NCBI RefSeq assembly: GCF_000717275.1
Contig: NZ_JNYV01000001.1
Span: 310,001-374,000, forward strand
Direction: 5' to 3'
From: Kitasatospora arboriphila
Lineage (GTDB): Bacteria > Actinomycetota > Actinomycetes > Mycobacteriales > Mycobacteriaceae
Length of the DNA: 64,000 nucleotides
The position numbers and the translations under genes were made by a program. The notes beneath the pieces were generated by a model, which saw only the letters and a list, made by a program, of their open reading frames with translations, was not told the origin of the DNA and did not search any database. This document shows positions 53,324 to 63,765 of the stretch, piece by piece. Positions within the stretch are counted from its first letter, which is position 1. Each line of letters opens with the position of its first letter.

Positions 53324-54520
53324 TCACCCTTCGGGTGTGAACACCGGCGGATTCTGGGCCAGGTCGACGGTGCCGTACAGGTAGTCCGTGACGGTCTCCG
53401 TCTTGGTCTCGGCCGGTCGTGAACCCGACGCGGTCGTGCGGAAAGTCACCGACCACTCCATCTCGCCGTCGACCGACACTTCCTCGGGGTTGTCGTACCC
53501 CAGGCGGTAGTCGAGGGCAGGCAATTGCGCCGGGGCAGTCCATTTCGCCGAGCCCGGTTCGGCGTTGTAGGCGTACGTCCGCTGGCCGCAGTCCGGCTTG
53601 TCCGTTGCCGCGTCGACCTGGACCGACAACGCACACTCGTCCAGGTGGGCCTGGACCGCCGTGTTCACCGCGTTCTGTCCTTTGCCGCTGAGTTCAGCGG
53701 TCAGGTCCGGGAACGACCCGTAGCCCGTCCCTGCGACAGGGAAGTCCTTTTCTTTGCCGTTCACGACCGCGAAGTTATCGTCGGCACTGCCCCACTTCAC
53801 GGGCCCGGGGAACAGATACACCTTGGCCTCGCCGTCGACAGGGACGCCGAAGGCGGTGAGCCCTGGAATACCTCCGAGGCTGCTGATGTCCACTGCGACA
53901 ACGCCCTCGTCCAGCCGCCAGGAATCCCCGGTCTTGTGCAGCACAAAACTCTCGTCGGCCTTGCGGTCTCCGAACTGGTAGGTGGCCTGGACCGTGGCCA
54001 TCTCGCCCATTTTCTGGACGTCCACGACCGAGATGTCGGAGATCTTGGCGATCTCCTGCTGTTGTTTCAGGATGTCGTCGGTCAGCAGGAGTTCGGACGC
54101 AGGCGACTTGGACAGGTCCAGAGCCTCGGCGGCATCGCCGTCGGACAGCGCCGTGAGATACCCCTTCACAGCTGATTCCGGATCGCTACTCGCGCCTCCC
54201 CCGCCGAGCGCGACGACGAGTGCAACCACAACAGCCACGACAACGAGCACTGCGACCGCGACGAGACCGATGATCAGCGGCGTGCGCGATTTGCGGGGCT
54301 GGGGCGGACCCCACTGTCCGCCGGAGGCCGGATAGGGCTGATACGGGTTGTATCCGGGATCGGGCTGGCCGTAGAACTGGCCGCCCTGACCGTTGTCGGG
54401 CGGCGGCTGCTGACCGTATTGCGGTGGGCCGAACTGGGGTTGGCCGACCTGGGTCGGCTCCGAGTAGGGCCGCCAGTCGTTGTTTCCGGGCCCCTGACCC
54501 TGCCCAGGTGGGTACGACAT
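53324..54520 (-). CDS. proline-rich membrane-anchored protein (DUF4878-like)
   Basis: The 398-residue protein begins with a proline/glutamine/glycine-rich cytoplasmic stretch (1-75), then one membrane helix (about 82-105) and an extracytoplasmic region. The part just after the helix (DPESAVKGYLTALSDGDAAEALD) matches the NTF2-like lipoprotein DUF4878 pattern. A cysteine pair further on (ECALS and DCGQR) could form a disulfide. Function is unknown; it lies next to ctaB, 46 nt downstream on the same strand. Confidence 0.8.
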   Translation of the reverse strand: MSYPPGQGQGPGNNDWRPYSEPTQVGQPQFGPPQYGQQPPPDNGQGGQFYGQPDPGYNPYQPYPASGGQWGPPQPRKSRTPLIIGLVAVAVLVVVAVVVALVVALGGGGASSDPESAVKGYLTALSDGDAAEALDLSKSPASELLLTDDILKQQQEIAKISDISVVDVQKMGEMATVQATYQFGDRKADESFVLHKTGDSWRLDEGVVAVDISSLGGIPGLTAFGVPVDGEAKVYLFPGPVKWGSADDNFAVVNGKEKDFPVAGTGYGSFPDLTAELSGKGQNAVNTAVQAHLDECALSVQVDAATDKPDCGQRTYAYNAEPGSAKWTAPAQLPALDYRLGYDNPEEVSVDGEMEWSVTFRTTASGSRPAETKTETVTDYLYGTVDLAQNPPVFTPEG

Positions 54521-54566
54521 GTTTCCCCCAAATCACCTCGCACCGGCCAGCGGCCGGTGGTGCCCG

Positions 54567-55580
54567 TCAGAACAGGCTTGTCAGCGTCGGCAATCCGATC
54601 ACCGAATCGATCGCCAGTCCGCAGAAGACTATCGCGAGATATTCGTTGGACTGCAAGAAGACCTTGAGCGGGGTGACTTCCTCACCGCGCAGGGTGGCGC
54701 GGTAGAGCTTGTGGACCACGAAGATGAACCAGCCACCTGCGGCAAGGGCCACGGCCGTGTAGATCCAGCCCGTGGCCAGACACAACACCAGCGTGCTGAG
54801 CACCGTCGCCCACGTGTAGAACAGCATCTGCCGGGTGACCTGGATTTCGGTGGCGATGACGGGGAGCATGGGCACACCCGCCGCGCGGTAGTCCTCTTTG
54901 TAACGCATCGCCAGCGCCCAGGTGTGCGGTGGCGTCCAGAAGAAAATCACCATGAACAGCACAACAGGCTGCCAGCTCAGACTTCCGGTGACGGCAGCCC
55001 AGCCGACGAGGGTCGGCATACAGCCGGCTGCTCCGCCCCACACCACGTTCTGCCAGGTCCGGCGCTTGAGCACCATCGTGTAGACAAAGACGTAGAACGC
55101 GATCGTCGCCATCACCAACAGGGCGCTGAGCAGGTTTGCCATCGTCGACAACACCGCGAACGACGCCACGCCCAGGACGATCCCGAAGATGAGTGCACTT
55201 CTGGTGGAAACGGCGTGGCGGGCGAGAGGGCGACGTTCGGTGCGCTTCATCTTCTGGTCGATGTCGGCGTCGACCACCATGTTGAGCGTGTTGGCACTTG
55301 CTGCGCCGAGCCAGCCGCCCAGCAGGGTCCAGGCCATCAGGGCCAGGTCCACCCGACCGCGGTCGGCCAGCAGCATCACGGGGATGGTGGCCACGAGGAG
55401 CAACTCGATGACCCGTGGCTTGGTGAGAGCGAGATAGGCCAATGCCGTTCCCGAGATCCTCCCGCGCATGCTGGTGGGGCGCTGCATGGGCGGAGCCTCA
55501 CCACCTGACGCTGGGGAGGAGGCGAAACCGTGTCCGCTCACACGTTCCCCAATCCGCACTAGATCTCCTGACTCGCTCAT
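54567..55580 (-). CDS. ctaB: heme O synthase (protoheme IX farnesyltransferase) CtaB
   Basis: CtaB transfers farnesyl to heme B to give heme O for cytochrome oxidase. The 337-residue membrane prenyltransferase has the first Asp-rich motif NMVVDADID, the second around [10 protein letters not shown] and about eight hydrophobic segments after a polar 40-residue N-terminus. It is divergent from the tkt operon (211 nt apart). A start at 55580 is supported by a possible -10 TACCAT about 12 nt upstream. Confidence 0.94.
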   Translation of the reverse strand: MSESGDLVRIGERVSGHGFASSPASGGEAPPMQRPTSMRGRISGTALAYLALTKPRVIELLLVATIPVMLLADRGRVDLALMAWTLLGGWLGAASANTLNMVVDADIDQKMKRTERRPLARHAVSTRSALIFGIVLGVASFAVLSTMANLLSALLVMATIAFYVFVYTMVLKRRTWQNVVWGGAAGCMPTLVGWAAVTGSLSWQPVVLFMVIFFWTPPHTWALAMRYKEDYRAAGVPMLPVIATEIQVTRQMLFYTWATVLSTLVLCLATGWIYTAVALAAGGWFIFVVHKLYRATLRGEEVTPLKVFLQSNEYLAIVFCGLAIDSVIGLPTLTSLF

Positions 55581-55641
55581 CTACTACAGGGAATGGTAGA
55601 CGGCCGGTACCCCAGAACGGCAATCGAGGTCCGATCCGGCG

Positions 55642-55660
55642 CCTGACCTCGCCGGTCAGG
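55642..55660. repeat. inverted repeat between ctaB and tkt
   Basis: CCTGACC, TCGCC, GGTCAGG forms perfect 7-bp arms, a candidate operator for one or both divergent operons. Confidence 0.55.
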
Positions 55661-55791
55661 TTGCCGAAGGTGAACCGGAGAGTTATTCAGTCCCGTATCG
55701 CGCCATGGGACCGGGAGACGTCTAGGCTTGACGTGGGCTGTTCGCAGCCTGCCATGTACTGAAAGTCGAGCTTGGAGGAGTTCACACGATC

Positions 55792-57879
55792 GTGTCAGCA
55801 ACAGATGAGATTCGCGCGCTAACACAGCCCTCACACCCTGCTGACTGGAGCGAGGTGGACACCAAAGCCGTTGACACAGTGCGAGTTCTGGCCGCAGACG
55901 CGGTTCAGAAATGCGGCAGTGGACACCCCGGCACAGCCATGAGCCTGGCGCCGCTGGCCTACACGCTGTTCCAGCGAGTGATGCGGCACGACCCCACGGA
56001 TACGGACTGGATGGGCCGCGACCGCTTCATCCTGTCCTGCGGACACTCGAGCCTGACGCTGTACATCCAGCTCTACCTCGGCGGATTCGGCCTCGAACTC
56101 GACGATCTGAAGGCGCTGCGCACCTACGAGTCCAAGACGCCCGGCCATCCTGAGTACCGCCATACGCGTGGCGTCGAGATGACCACCGGGCCGCTCGGTC
56201 AGGGACTGGCCTCGTCCGTCGGGATGGCGATGGCCGCACGTTACGAGCGTGGGCTGTTCGATCCGGACGCACCGGTCGGCCAGAGCGCGTTCGACCATTA
56301 CATCTACGTGATCGCTTCCGACGGCGACATCGAAGAGGGCGTCACCTCGGAGGCGAGCTCACTGGCAGGCACCCAGCAGCTGGGCAACCTCATCGTGTTC
56401 TACGACAAGAACCACATCTCGATCGAGGACGACACCGACATCGCGCTGTCGGAGGACGTCGCCGCTCGCTATGAGGCATACGGCTGGCACGTCCAGCACG
56501 TCGAGGGCGGCGAGAACGTCACCGCGATCGAGGAGGCCGTCGAGAAGGCCAAGGCCGTGATCGACAAGCCGTCGATCATCGTCTTGCGCACCATCATCGG
56601 GTACCCCGCGCCCAACAAGATGAACACCGGCAGCGCCCACGGCAGCGCGCTCGGCGATGATGAGGTCGCCGAGACCAAGAAGCTGCTGGGTTTCGACCCC
56701 GATCAGACGTTCGAGGTCGCCGACGAGGTCATCGCGCACACCCGGCAGCTCGTCGACCGGGGTGCCGAACGGCGCAAGGCCTGGGAGAAGTCGTTCGACG
56801 AGTGGGCCGAGGCCAACCCGGACCGCAAGGCTCTGCTCGACCGCCTCGTGGTGAACGGCCTGCCTGACGGCTGGACCGATGCGCTCCCCAAGTGGGAGAT
56901 CGGCGACAAGGATGTGGCCACCCGATCGGCGTCGGGCAAGGTGCTCTCAGCTCTCGGACCCGTTCTGCCCGAACTGTGGGGTGGCTCCGCCGACCTCGCG
57001 GGCAGCAACAACACCACCATGGACGGAGCCGCGTCCTTCGGCCCCACCGGGATCAGCACCAAGAACTGGAGCGCGAACCCGTACGGGCGCACGCTGCACT
57101 TCGGCATCCGTGAACACGCGATGGGTGCGATCTTGTCGGGCATCGTCCGGCACGGACCGACCCGCGCATACGGCGGAACATTCCTCCAGTTCGCCGACTA
57201 CATGCGGCCGGCCGTACGACTGGCCGCGCTGATGAAGACCGATCCCATCTATGTGTGGACCCACGACTCAATCGGACTGGGCGAAGACGGACCCACCCAC
57301 CAGCCGATCGAGCACCTGGCGGCGTTGCGCGCGATCCCCGATCTCGACGTGGTACGCCCCGGCGACGCCAACGAGACGGCCTACGCCTGGCAGGCAATCA
57401 TGACCCGGCGGCACAATCCGGTCGGGCTGGCGCTCACCCGGCAGAACATCCCGATTCTCGAGGGAACGTCGGCCGAGGGTGTGGCAAAGGGCGGGTACGT
57501 CCTGTCAGAGCCCGAGGGAGATCCGCAGGTCATCCTGATCGGCACCGGGTCCGAGGTGTACCTCGCCGTCGAGGCGCAAAAGGCTCTGAAGGACAAGGGA
57601 ATCAATGCCCGCGTCGTGTCGATGCCATGCGTCGAGTGGTTCGACGAGCAGGACAGCAGCTACCGCGATTCGGTGCTGCCGCCCACGGTGAAGGCCCGAG
57701 TGGTTGTCGAAGCAGGTATCGCGATGCCGTGGTACCGCCTGGTGGGCGACGCCGGTGAGATCGTGTCCATCGAGCACTATGGCGCCTCTGCCGACTACAA
57801 GGTGCTCTACGAGAAGTTCGGTATCACCGCAGAGGCCGTCATCGCCGCCGCCGAGCGCTCGGTCGCAAAAACCAACTGA
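55792..57879 (+). CDS. tkt: transketolase
   Basis: This thiamine-diphosphate enzyme moves two-carbon units in the non-oxidative pentose phosphate pathway. The 695-residue protein has the N-terminal GHPGTAMS block, the ThDP motif [14 protein letters not shown], and the C-terminal domain. A GTG start lies after GGAGGAG, which is 11-13 nt away, slightly long. It heads tkt-tal-zwf-opcA-pgl, as in mycobacteria and corynebacteria. Confidence 0.97.
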   Translation: MSATDEIRALTQPSHPADWSEVDTKAVDTVRVLAADAVQKCGSGHPGTAMSLAPLAYTLFQRVMRHDPTDTDWMGRDRFILSCGHSSLTLYIQLYLGGFGLELDDLKALRTYESKTPGHPEYRHTRGVEMTTGPLGQGLASSVGMAMAARYERGLFDPDAPVGQSAFDHYIYVIASDGDIEEGVTSEASSLAGTQQLGNLIVFYDKNHISIEDDTDIALSEDVAARYEAYGWHVQHVEGGENVTAIEEAVEKAKAVIDKPSIIVLRTIIGYPAPNKMNTGSAHGSALGDDEVAETKKLLGFDPDQTFEVADEVIAHTRQLVDRGAERRKAWEKSFDEWAEANPDRKALLDRLVVNGLPDGWTDALPKWEIGDKDVATRSASGKVLSALGPVLPELWGGSADLAGSNNTTMDGAASFGPTGISTKNWSANPYGRTLHFGIREHAMGAILSGIVRHGPTRAYGGTFLQFADYMRPAVRLAALMKTDPIYVWTHDSIGLGEDGPTHQPIEHLAALRAIPDLDVVRPGDANETAYAWQAIMTRRHNPVGLALTRQNIPILEGTSAEGVAKGGYVLSEPEGDPQVILIGTGSEVYLAVEAQKALKDKGINARVVSMPCVEWFDEQDSSYRDSVLPPTVKARVVVEAGIAMPWYRLVGDAGEIVSIEHYGASADYKVLYEKFGITAEAVIAAAERSVAKTN

Positions 57880-57910
57880 GATCTGCACAACACATGAATT
57901 GGAGCGCAAA

Positions 57911-59035
57911 ATGAGCGAACAGAACGCCAATCTTGCCGCACTCTCCCAGGCCGGCGTCTCGGTCTGGCTCGACGATCTCTCTCGCACCCGCATCCAGTCC
58001 GGCAACCTCGCCGAACTGATCGCCACCAAGTCGGTGGTGGGTGTCACCACCAACCCGTCGATTTTCCAGGCGGCATTGTCCAAGGGCAACGCCTACGACG
58101 ATCAGGTCAACGAGCTGGCCGCCCGCGGCGCCGATGTGGATGCCACCATCCGCACGGTCACCACGGATGACGTGCGCAACGCCTGTGACGTGCTCGCCCC
58201 GCAGTACGAGTCGTCCAAGGGCGTCGATGGCCGGGTGTCGATCGAGGTCGATCCCCGCCTCGCCCACGATTCCGACCAGACGGTCGCACAAGCGGTCGAG
58301 CTGTGGAAGATCGTCGACCGTCCCAACCTGCTGATCAAGATCCCGGCAACCGAAGCGGGCATCCCGGCCATCACCAAGGTCATCGCCGAGGGCATCAGCG
58401 TGAACGTGACGCTGATCTTCTCGGTCGAACGTTATGAGCTGGTCATGGGCGCCTACATCGAAGGCCTGGAGAAGGCATCGGCAGCCGGACACGATCTGTC
58501 CAAGATCCATTCGGTCGCATCGTTCTTCGTCTCTCGCGTGGACACCGAGATCGACAAGCGACTCGATGCCATCGGCAGCGACGAGGCGAAGGCACTCAAG
58601 GGAAAGGCCGGCCTGGCCAACGCCCGTCTCGCCTACGTCGCCTACCAGAAGGTGTTCGAGGAGCAGCCACGTTTCCGCGCACTGGCCGCCGCGGGTGCCA
58701 ATGCCCAACGCCCGCTGTGGGCCTCGACGGGCGTGAAGGATCCGAGCCTGCCGGACACCCTCTACGTCGGCGAGCTGGTGGCCCCCGGAACGGTGAACAC
58801 CATGCCCGAGAAGACGATGGATGCCTTCGCCGACCACGGGACGGTCAACCCCAACTCGATCATCGGTCAGGGTCCGGCGTCGCAGGAGGTGTTCGACAAG
58901 CTCTCTGCGATCGGGATCGACCTCACCGACGTCTTCCTGACGCTGGAGAACGAGGGCGTGGAGAAGTTCGAGGTGGCGTGGCAGGAACTGATCGACGCCA
59001 CCGCCGAGCAGTTGGCAGCCGGCTCGAAGGCCTGA
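57911..59035 (+). CDS. tal: transaldolase
   Basis: Transaldolase moves three-carbon units between sugar phosphates through a Schiff base. The 374-residue actinobacterial-type enzyme has TTNPSIF near the N-terminus and the catalytic lysine in LLIKIPAT. Its ATG has GGAG 6 nt upstream (57901). It lies 31 nt after tkt and 4 nt before zwf. Confidence 0.96.
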   Translation: MSEQNANLAALSQAGVSVWLDDLSRTRIQSGNLAELIATKSVVGVTTNPSIFQAALSKGNAYDDQVNELAARGADVDATIRTVTTDDVRNACDVLAPQYESSKGVDGRVSIEVDPRLAHDSDQTVAQAVELWKIVDRPNLLIKIPATEAGIPAITKVIAEGISVNVTLIFSVERYELVMGAYIEGLEKASAAGHDLSKIHSVASFFVSRVDTEIDKRLDAIGSDEAKALKGKAGLANARLAYVAYQKVFEEQPRFRALAAAGANAQRPLWASTGVKDPSLPDTLYVGELVAPGTVNTMPEKTMDAFADHGTVNPNSIIGQGPASQEVFDKLSAIGIDLTDVFLTLENEGVEKFEVAWQELIDATAEQLAAGSKA

Positions 59036-59039
59036 TCCC

Positions 59040-60581
59040 TTGGCCAAGGACGCAGCCGGGCAGTGGACAAATCCGCTGCGCGACGACCGTGACAAGCGTC
59101 TGCCCCGCATCGCCGGGCCCAGCAGTCTTGTCATCTTCGGCGTGACCGGCGACCTCGCGAAGCGCAAGTTGATGCCCGCGGTGTACGACCTCGCGAACCG
59201 GGGGCTGCTTCCCCCCGGTTTCGCGCTGGTCGGATTCGCCCGCCGGGACTGGGACCACGAGGATTTCTCCGAGGTGGTGCACGACGCGGTGCGCGCTCAT
59301 TCCCGTACGCCGTTCCGCGAGGACGTCTGGGAGCGGCTCAGCGAGGGCTTCCGGTTCGTCCAAGGCACCTTCGACGACGACACGGCCTTCGAGAAGCTCC
59401 GGGACACCCTCGGGGAACTCGACGAGAAGCGCGGAACCGAGGGGAACCACGCCTTCTACCTGTCGATCCCGCCGGCGGCCTTCCCGGTGGTGTGCGAGCA
59501 GCTGTCGAAGTCGGGGCTGGCCGAGCAGTCCGACGACCATTGGCGGCGCGTGGTCATCGAGAAGCCGTTCGGGCACGACCTGGAGAGCGCAAAAGAGCTG
59601 AACTCGGTGGTGAACACCGTCTTCCCCGAGCACTCGGTGTTCCGCATCGACCACTACCTCGGCAAAGAGACCGTCCAGAACATCTTGGCGCTGCGCTTTG
59701 CCAACCAGCTGTTCGATCCGGTGTGGAGCTCGCACTATGTGGACCACGTGCAGATCACGATGGCCGAGGACATCGGACTCGGAGGCCGGGCCGGCTACTA
59801 CGACGGCATCGGCGCCGCCCGCGACGTGATCCAGAACCACCTGATCCAGCTGATGGCCCTGATCGCGATGGAAGAACCCATCTCGTTCGAACCGCACGAA
59901 CTGCAGACCGAGAAGATCAAGGTCCTCTCCGCGACACGCAACATCCTGCCGCTCGACGAGAACACCGCACGCGGACAGTACGAAGCCGGCTGGCAGGGCA
60001 GCGAAGAGGTGCCGGGGCTCAAGGACGAGAAGGGCTTTGCCGCGGACTCGACCACCGAGACCTTCGCCGCGATCGCACTCGAGGTCGACAGCAGGCGGTG
60101 GGCGGGCGTGCCCTTCTACCTACGGACGGGAAAACGCCTGGGCCGCAGGGTCACCGAGATCGCTCTGGTGTTCAAGCGCGCGCCGCACCTGCCGTTCGAT
60201 CAGACGATGACCGAAGAGCTCAGCCAGAACGCACTGGTGATCCGGGTACAGCCGGACGAGGGCATCACGTTGCGTTTCGGGTCGAAGGTGCCGGGGTCGT
60301 CCATGGAGGTCCGGGACGTCAACATGGACTTCAGTTACGGGCAGGCCTTCACCGAGTCGTCCCCCGAGGCGTACGAGCGTCTGATCCTCGATGTGCTGCT
60401 CGGCGAGCCATCGCTGTTCCCGGTCAACGCCGAGGTCGAACTGTCGTGGAAGATCCTCGACCCGGTGCTCGAACACTGGGCAGAGAACGGGAAGCCCGAC
60501 GGTTATGAATCGGGCACCTGGGGTCCGAAATCGGCCGAGGAGATGCTGGCCCGGCACGGACGGACCTGGCGACGTCCGTGA
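59040..60581 (+). CDS. zwf: glucose-6-phosphate 1-dehydrogenase
   Basis: This enzyme makes 6-phosphogluconolactone and NADPH, the entry to the oxidative pentose phosphate pathway. The 513-residue sequence has GVTGDLAKRKLMPA and the active site RIDHYLGKETVQN. A TTG at 59040 is the only plausible start near the conserved region; no Shine-Dalgarno sequence is seen, so translation probably depends on coupling to tal, which ends 4 nt earlier. Confidence 0.95.
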   Translation: MAKDAAGQWTNPLRDDRDKRLPRIAGPSSLVIFGVTGDLAKRKLMPAVYDLANRGLLPPGFALVGFARRDWDHEDFSEVVHDAVRAHSRTPFREDVWERLSEGFRFVQGTFDDDTAFEKLRDTLGELDEKRGTEGNHAFYLSIPPAAFPVVCEQLSKSGLAEQSDDHWRRVVIEKPFGHDLESAKELNSVVNTVFPEHSVFRIDHYLGKETVQNILALRFANQLFDPVWSSHYVDHVQITMAEDIGLGGRAGYYDGIGAARDVIQNHLIQLMALIAMEEPISFEPHELQTEKIKVLSATRNILPLDENTARGQYEAGWQGSEEVPGLKDEKGFAADSTTETFAAIALEVDSRRWAGVPFYLRTGKRLGRRVTEIALVFKRAPHLPFDQTMTEELSQNALVIRVQPDEGITLRFGSKVPGSSMEVRDVNMDFSYGQAFTESSPEAYERLILDVLLGEPSLFPVNAEVELSWKILDPVLEHWAENGKPDGYESGTWGPKSAEEMLARHGRTWRRP

Positions 60582-60637
60582 TCGGTGTCGGGCAGATGGA
60601 GCAGCAGCGCTGCGAGGGCGACCAAGGAGTTGTAGTC

Positions 60638-60664
60638 ATGCCGACGAAGGAGTTCCAGTCGTGA
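60638..60664 (+). CDS. possible 8-residue leader peptide upstream of opcA
   Basis: ATG at 60638 opens the frame MPTKEFQS and ends in a TGA at 60662-60664 that overlaps the opcA GTG as GTGA. An AAGGAG lies 8 nt before the ATG. The frame may be chance, but a coupling role is possible. Confidence 0.3.
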   Translation: MPTKEFQS

Positions 60665-61584
60665 TTGTCGAACTGCCCGGTACCAGCACCACCGCGATCA
60701 GCAAGGAACTCATCAAGATCCGTGATGCCGGCGGTGCTTTCACGTCGGGCCGGGTGTTGACCCTGCTCGTCTGCTCGGACGAAGGCGAACCCACCGAAGG
60801 CGCGATCGACGCGGCCAACGAGGCCAGCCGCGAGCATCCTTGCCGGGTGATCGTGGTGTCGTGCGGCGACCGTCGGATGAAGTCGCGACTGGACGCACAG
60901 ATCCGGGTCGGCGGCGACGCGGGCGCGTCGGAGGTGGTGGTTCTGCATCTCTACGGCGAATTGGCGAATCACGGTGAGAGCGTGGTCATCCCGTTCATGT
61001 TGCCGGACACGCCGGTGGTGACGTGGTGGCCGGGCCGGCCACCCGAGAATCCTGCCGCCGACCCGATGGGGCAGCTCGGAAGACGCCGTATCACCGACAC
61101 CAACAAGGCATCCGATGTGCCCGCCGCCCTCGCCGAGCGACTGAGGACGTACTCCCCCGGCGACTCGGACATCGCGTGGTCCCAGATCACCCCGTGGCGC
61201 GCCTTGCTCACCTCGGCGCTCGATCAACCGCCGCACAGTGCAGCGGTGTCCGCTGAGGTCGAGGGCCCTGCGGGCTCTCCCGCGGTCGATCTGCTCGCCG
61301 GTTGGTTGCACGCCGTTCTGAAGGTGCCGGTGACCCGATCGGTCGGCAGCTTCAAGGTGACCCTTGAACGCGAGGCCGGACCGCTGGTGCTGTGCGTCGG
61401 GATGAGCAATCAGGCCATCATCTCCATTCCGGGCAAACCCGACGGCAAGGTGGCCCTACCCGGTCGCGACATCCGCGACTGCCTCGCCGAAGAGCTGCGG
61501 CGACTCGATCCGGACGAGATCTACCACCTCGCCCTGCAGGGCGTCGACGGGCTGACCCGAGCGAAAGACAAGGTGCACGCATGA
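60661..61584 (+). CDS. opcA: glucose-6-phosphate dehydrogenase assembly protein OpcA
   Basis: OpcA is needed for full activity of the actinobacterial dehydrogenase encoded just upstream. The 307-residue protein contains the family blocks GRVLTLLVCSD, ANEASREHPCRVIVV and LPDTPVVTWWPG. The GTG at 60661 is preceded by AAGGAG at 60646-60651. Its stop overlaps the pgl start as ATGA. Confidence 0.94.
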   Translation: MIVELPGTSTTAISKELIKIRDAGGAFTSGRVLTLLVCSDEGEPTEGAIDAANEASREHPCRVIVVSCGDRRMKSRLDAQIRVGGDAGASEVVVLHLYGELANHGESVVIPFMLPDTPVVTWWPGRPPENPAADPMGQLGRRRITDTNKASDVPAALAERLRTYSPGDSDIAWSQITPWRALLTSALDQPPHSAAVSAEVEGPAGSPAVDLLAGWLHAVLKVPVTRSVGSFKVTLEREAGPLVLCVGMSNQAIISIPGKPDGKVALPGRDIRDCLAEELRRLDPDEIYHLALQGVDGLTRAKDKVHA

Positions 61585-62327
61585 ACGCCGATGCGCAGGT
61601 GATCCACTGCGCGGACAAGTCCGCGCTCGTCGAGTCGGTGGCCGCGCGGTTCATCGCCACGGTCACCTCGGCGCAGGCGGCACGCGGCAGCGCCTCGGTG
61701 GTACTGACCGGGGGTAGCAATGGAATCGCCCTGCTGGAAGCTCTGGCCAAGGACTCCGGCGACATCGACTGGTCCGCGGTGGACATCTACTGGGGTGATG
61801 AGAGGTTCGTCACCGCCGACGACCCCGAACGGAACGCCGGGCAGGCTTACGACGCGCTACTGAAGCACGTTCCGGTGCAACGGGATCGGGTGTTCGTCAT
61901 GGCTGCGTCCGATGGCGAGTTCGGCGACGACATCGAAGCGGCAGCTGCCGATTACGCGGCAACATTGTCGTCGAAAGCCGGCGACGGCCATCTGGTACCG
62001 GAGTTCGACGTCCACCTGGTCGGGATGGGCGGTGAGGGGCACATCAACTCCCTGTTCCCCCACAGTGCGGCAACCGCCGAAGCCGGCGCCACCGTGGTCG
62101 CCGTCACCGACTCACCCAAGCCCCCGCCCCAGCGGATCACGCTGACGTTCCCGGCTGTCGCCCGGGCCCGGGAGGTCTGGTTCCTGGTGTCCGGCGCTGA
62201 GAAAGCCGAGGCAGTGGCCGCCGGAGTCGGTGGGGCCGATCCTCTGGACTGGCCGTGTGCCGGGGCGCACGGCACGGACGCAACCGTGTGGTTCGTCGAC
62301 CCGGAAGCGGCGTCGCAGCTCACCTGA
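61581..62327 (+). CDS. pgl: 6-phosphogluconolactonase
   Basis: This enzyme hydrolyses 6-phosphogluconolactone to 6-phosphogluconate, the second oxidative pentose phosphate step. The 248-residue sequence has TGGSNG, WGDERFV, GMGGEGH and RITLTFPA, typical of the DevB family. The ATG at 61581 overlaps the opcA stop. It is the last gene of the tkt operon, and its stop abuts the convergent DUF2236 stop with no gap. Confidence 0.95.
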   Translation: MNADAQVIHCADKSALVESVAARFIATVTSAQAARGSASVVLTGGSNGIALLEALAKDSGDIDWSAVDIYWGDERFVTADDPERNAGQAYDALLKHVPVQRDRVFVMAASDGEFGDDIEAAAADYAATLSSKAGDGHLVPEFDVHLVGMGGEGHINSLFPHSAATAEAGATVVAVTDSPKPPPQRITLTFPAVARAREVWFLVSGAEKAEAVAAGVGGADPLDWPCAGAHGTDATVWFVDPEAASQLT

Positions 62328-63599
62328 TCAGCGCCGCAATCCCCCGCTGGCGTCGAATTCGGCCGATCGCCCCTCCATCTGGGCGTCGTGCCAGTTCTCC
62401 CGGTGTTTGCGCATGATCGTCTCGTGGAGCCGGGCGAACGGAGGGCAGATCCGGCGGACGGATTCGATCAGCACCACCACGGGCAGTCGCGCGATGATCC
62501 AGGCAATCCCGGGCACCGCACTCGGCATGTTGTACCGGCGGCGCGTCCACGGCATCATGAAAACCGCCGAATAGGCGGAATACATTGTGGCGTTGTACTT
62601 CTCACGCAAGCGCCGCACACCGGTGTGACCATCGCGGGGCGCGAACGCGGCGGGGAACGATTCGATGAGTTCGGCGCCGTGATGGCCCGCGTCGTAACTG
62701 CGGGTGGCGTTGACCAACGCCAGGAGTCGAAGCGAGTCCGCGATCGATTCGGGATACCACTGCATGCGAACGCCCAGGAGGTGACCGAGATAGCGCTGGT
62801 AGTGCAACAGCACCCGGATCTCCCGGAGTGAAGTCTGCACCCCCACCAACCAGAGAGCCATCGCCGGAACCACGCTCCCGCCAAGCAACGTGAGCAGCTG
62901 ATACGACTGGCTGATCGGCACGCCCCAGCGTTCGGTGTCCCATTCGGGATGCTCGGCGACCTTGCGGCGCACCCACACGTGCATCACCCGCACGCGCATG
63001 GCAGTGGCCCGCCCCGCGGATCCCGGTGTGAGCAGAGCGTCGGGCTCGGACACGTCGATCCAGAAACGGGCCGTCTCGAGAAACCGCCGAAGCGCGTTGT
63101 CCCCGGCGTAACCGCCCGCCAGCGAGAGTGGTGTGGCCACAGCCGCCTCGGTGTACATCTCCAAGGTGATGCCGCCCGCCACACTGAACAGCGATGTGCC
63201 CCAACGACGCCAGATGGCCTCTCCTTCGGCGATCATCTCCGGATCCACCCACTCGGGGACGGTCTCGAACTCCTCGAACAAAGCCTTCATCGCTGTGGGA
63301 GGGTCCTCGATGGAATCAAGCCCCTCGGTCAAGGCCTTGTCGAGAAGGGCACGGGCAGCGGGCGCTCCGAGCTCGCCGTACACCTCGTCGACAAATCGTT
63401 CGGCCACCGGGTCGCTGCGGAACATGTCTTCGGCGAAGGTCCGGATCTGTTCGTCCGTGGGAAAGAGGTCGCGACCAGTTGTCTTGACAGCTGCTCGACG
63501 GACGGCCCTGAGCCACCGGTTGTTCTTCGCCGCGCCGTACTTGACGGCCGTCGGGAAACCGGGGACGGGTACACGCTGGTCTGGCAGTGTCGCGGACAC
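62328..63599 (-). CDS. second oxygenase MpaB family (DUF2236) protein
   Basis: The 423-residue protein is larger than the copy at 2849-3856 and not similar enough to suggest a recent duplicate. Residues 70-250 resemble the DUF2236 domain, which covers latex-clearing oxygenase-like proteins; a hydrophobic stretch follows with VPAMALWLVGVQTSLREIR. The GTG at 63599 is preferred because AGGAGA lies about 5 nt upstream; an ATG at 63641 is an alternative. Substrate unknown. Confidence 0.72.
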   Translation of the reverse strand: MSATLPDQRVPVPGFPTAVKYGAAKNNRWLRAVRRAAVKTTGRDLFPTDEQIRTFAEDMFRSDPVAERFVDEVYGELGAPAARALLDKALTEGLDSIEDPPTAMKALFEEFETVPEWVDPEMIAEGEAIWRRWGTSLFSVAGGITLEMYTEAAVATPLSLAGGYAGDNALRRFLETARFWIDVSEPDALLTPGSAGRATAMRVRVMHVWVRRKVAEHPEWDTERWGVPISQSYQLLTLLGGSVVPAMALWLVGVQTSLREIRVLLHYQRYLGHLLGVRMQWYPESIADSLRLLALVNATRSYDAGHHGAELIESFPAAFAPRDGHTGVRRLREKYNATMYSAYSAVFMMPWTRRRYNMPSAVPGIAWIIARLPVVVLIESVRRICPPFARLHETIMRKHRENWHDAQMEGRSAEFDASGGLRR

Positions 63600-63625
63600 A
63601 GGTTCTCCTCGGGGTAAAGCACGGC

Positions 63626-63651
63626 TGAGACTGTTTTGCATAATCGTCTCA
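63626..63651. repeat. inverted repeat upstream of the second DUF2236 gene
   Basis: TGAGAC (63626-63631) and GTCTCA (63646-63651) are separated by 14 nt in the 166-nt divergent intergenic region. A dimeric repressor could bind here; no nearby regulator gene is visible. Confidence 0.4.
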
Positions 63652-63765
63652 CATCGTCCGACACATTTTCTGAAATCATGGACAAGCCGATGTCGAGAAC
63701 CACCGAGCGACTCCGTCCCCGTAGTGAAACGGCCACAATGGGCCGTACCCACCAAGGAGAAGACG

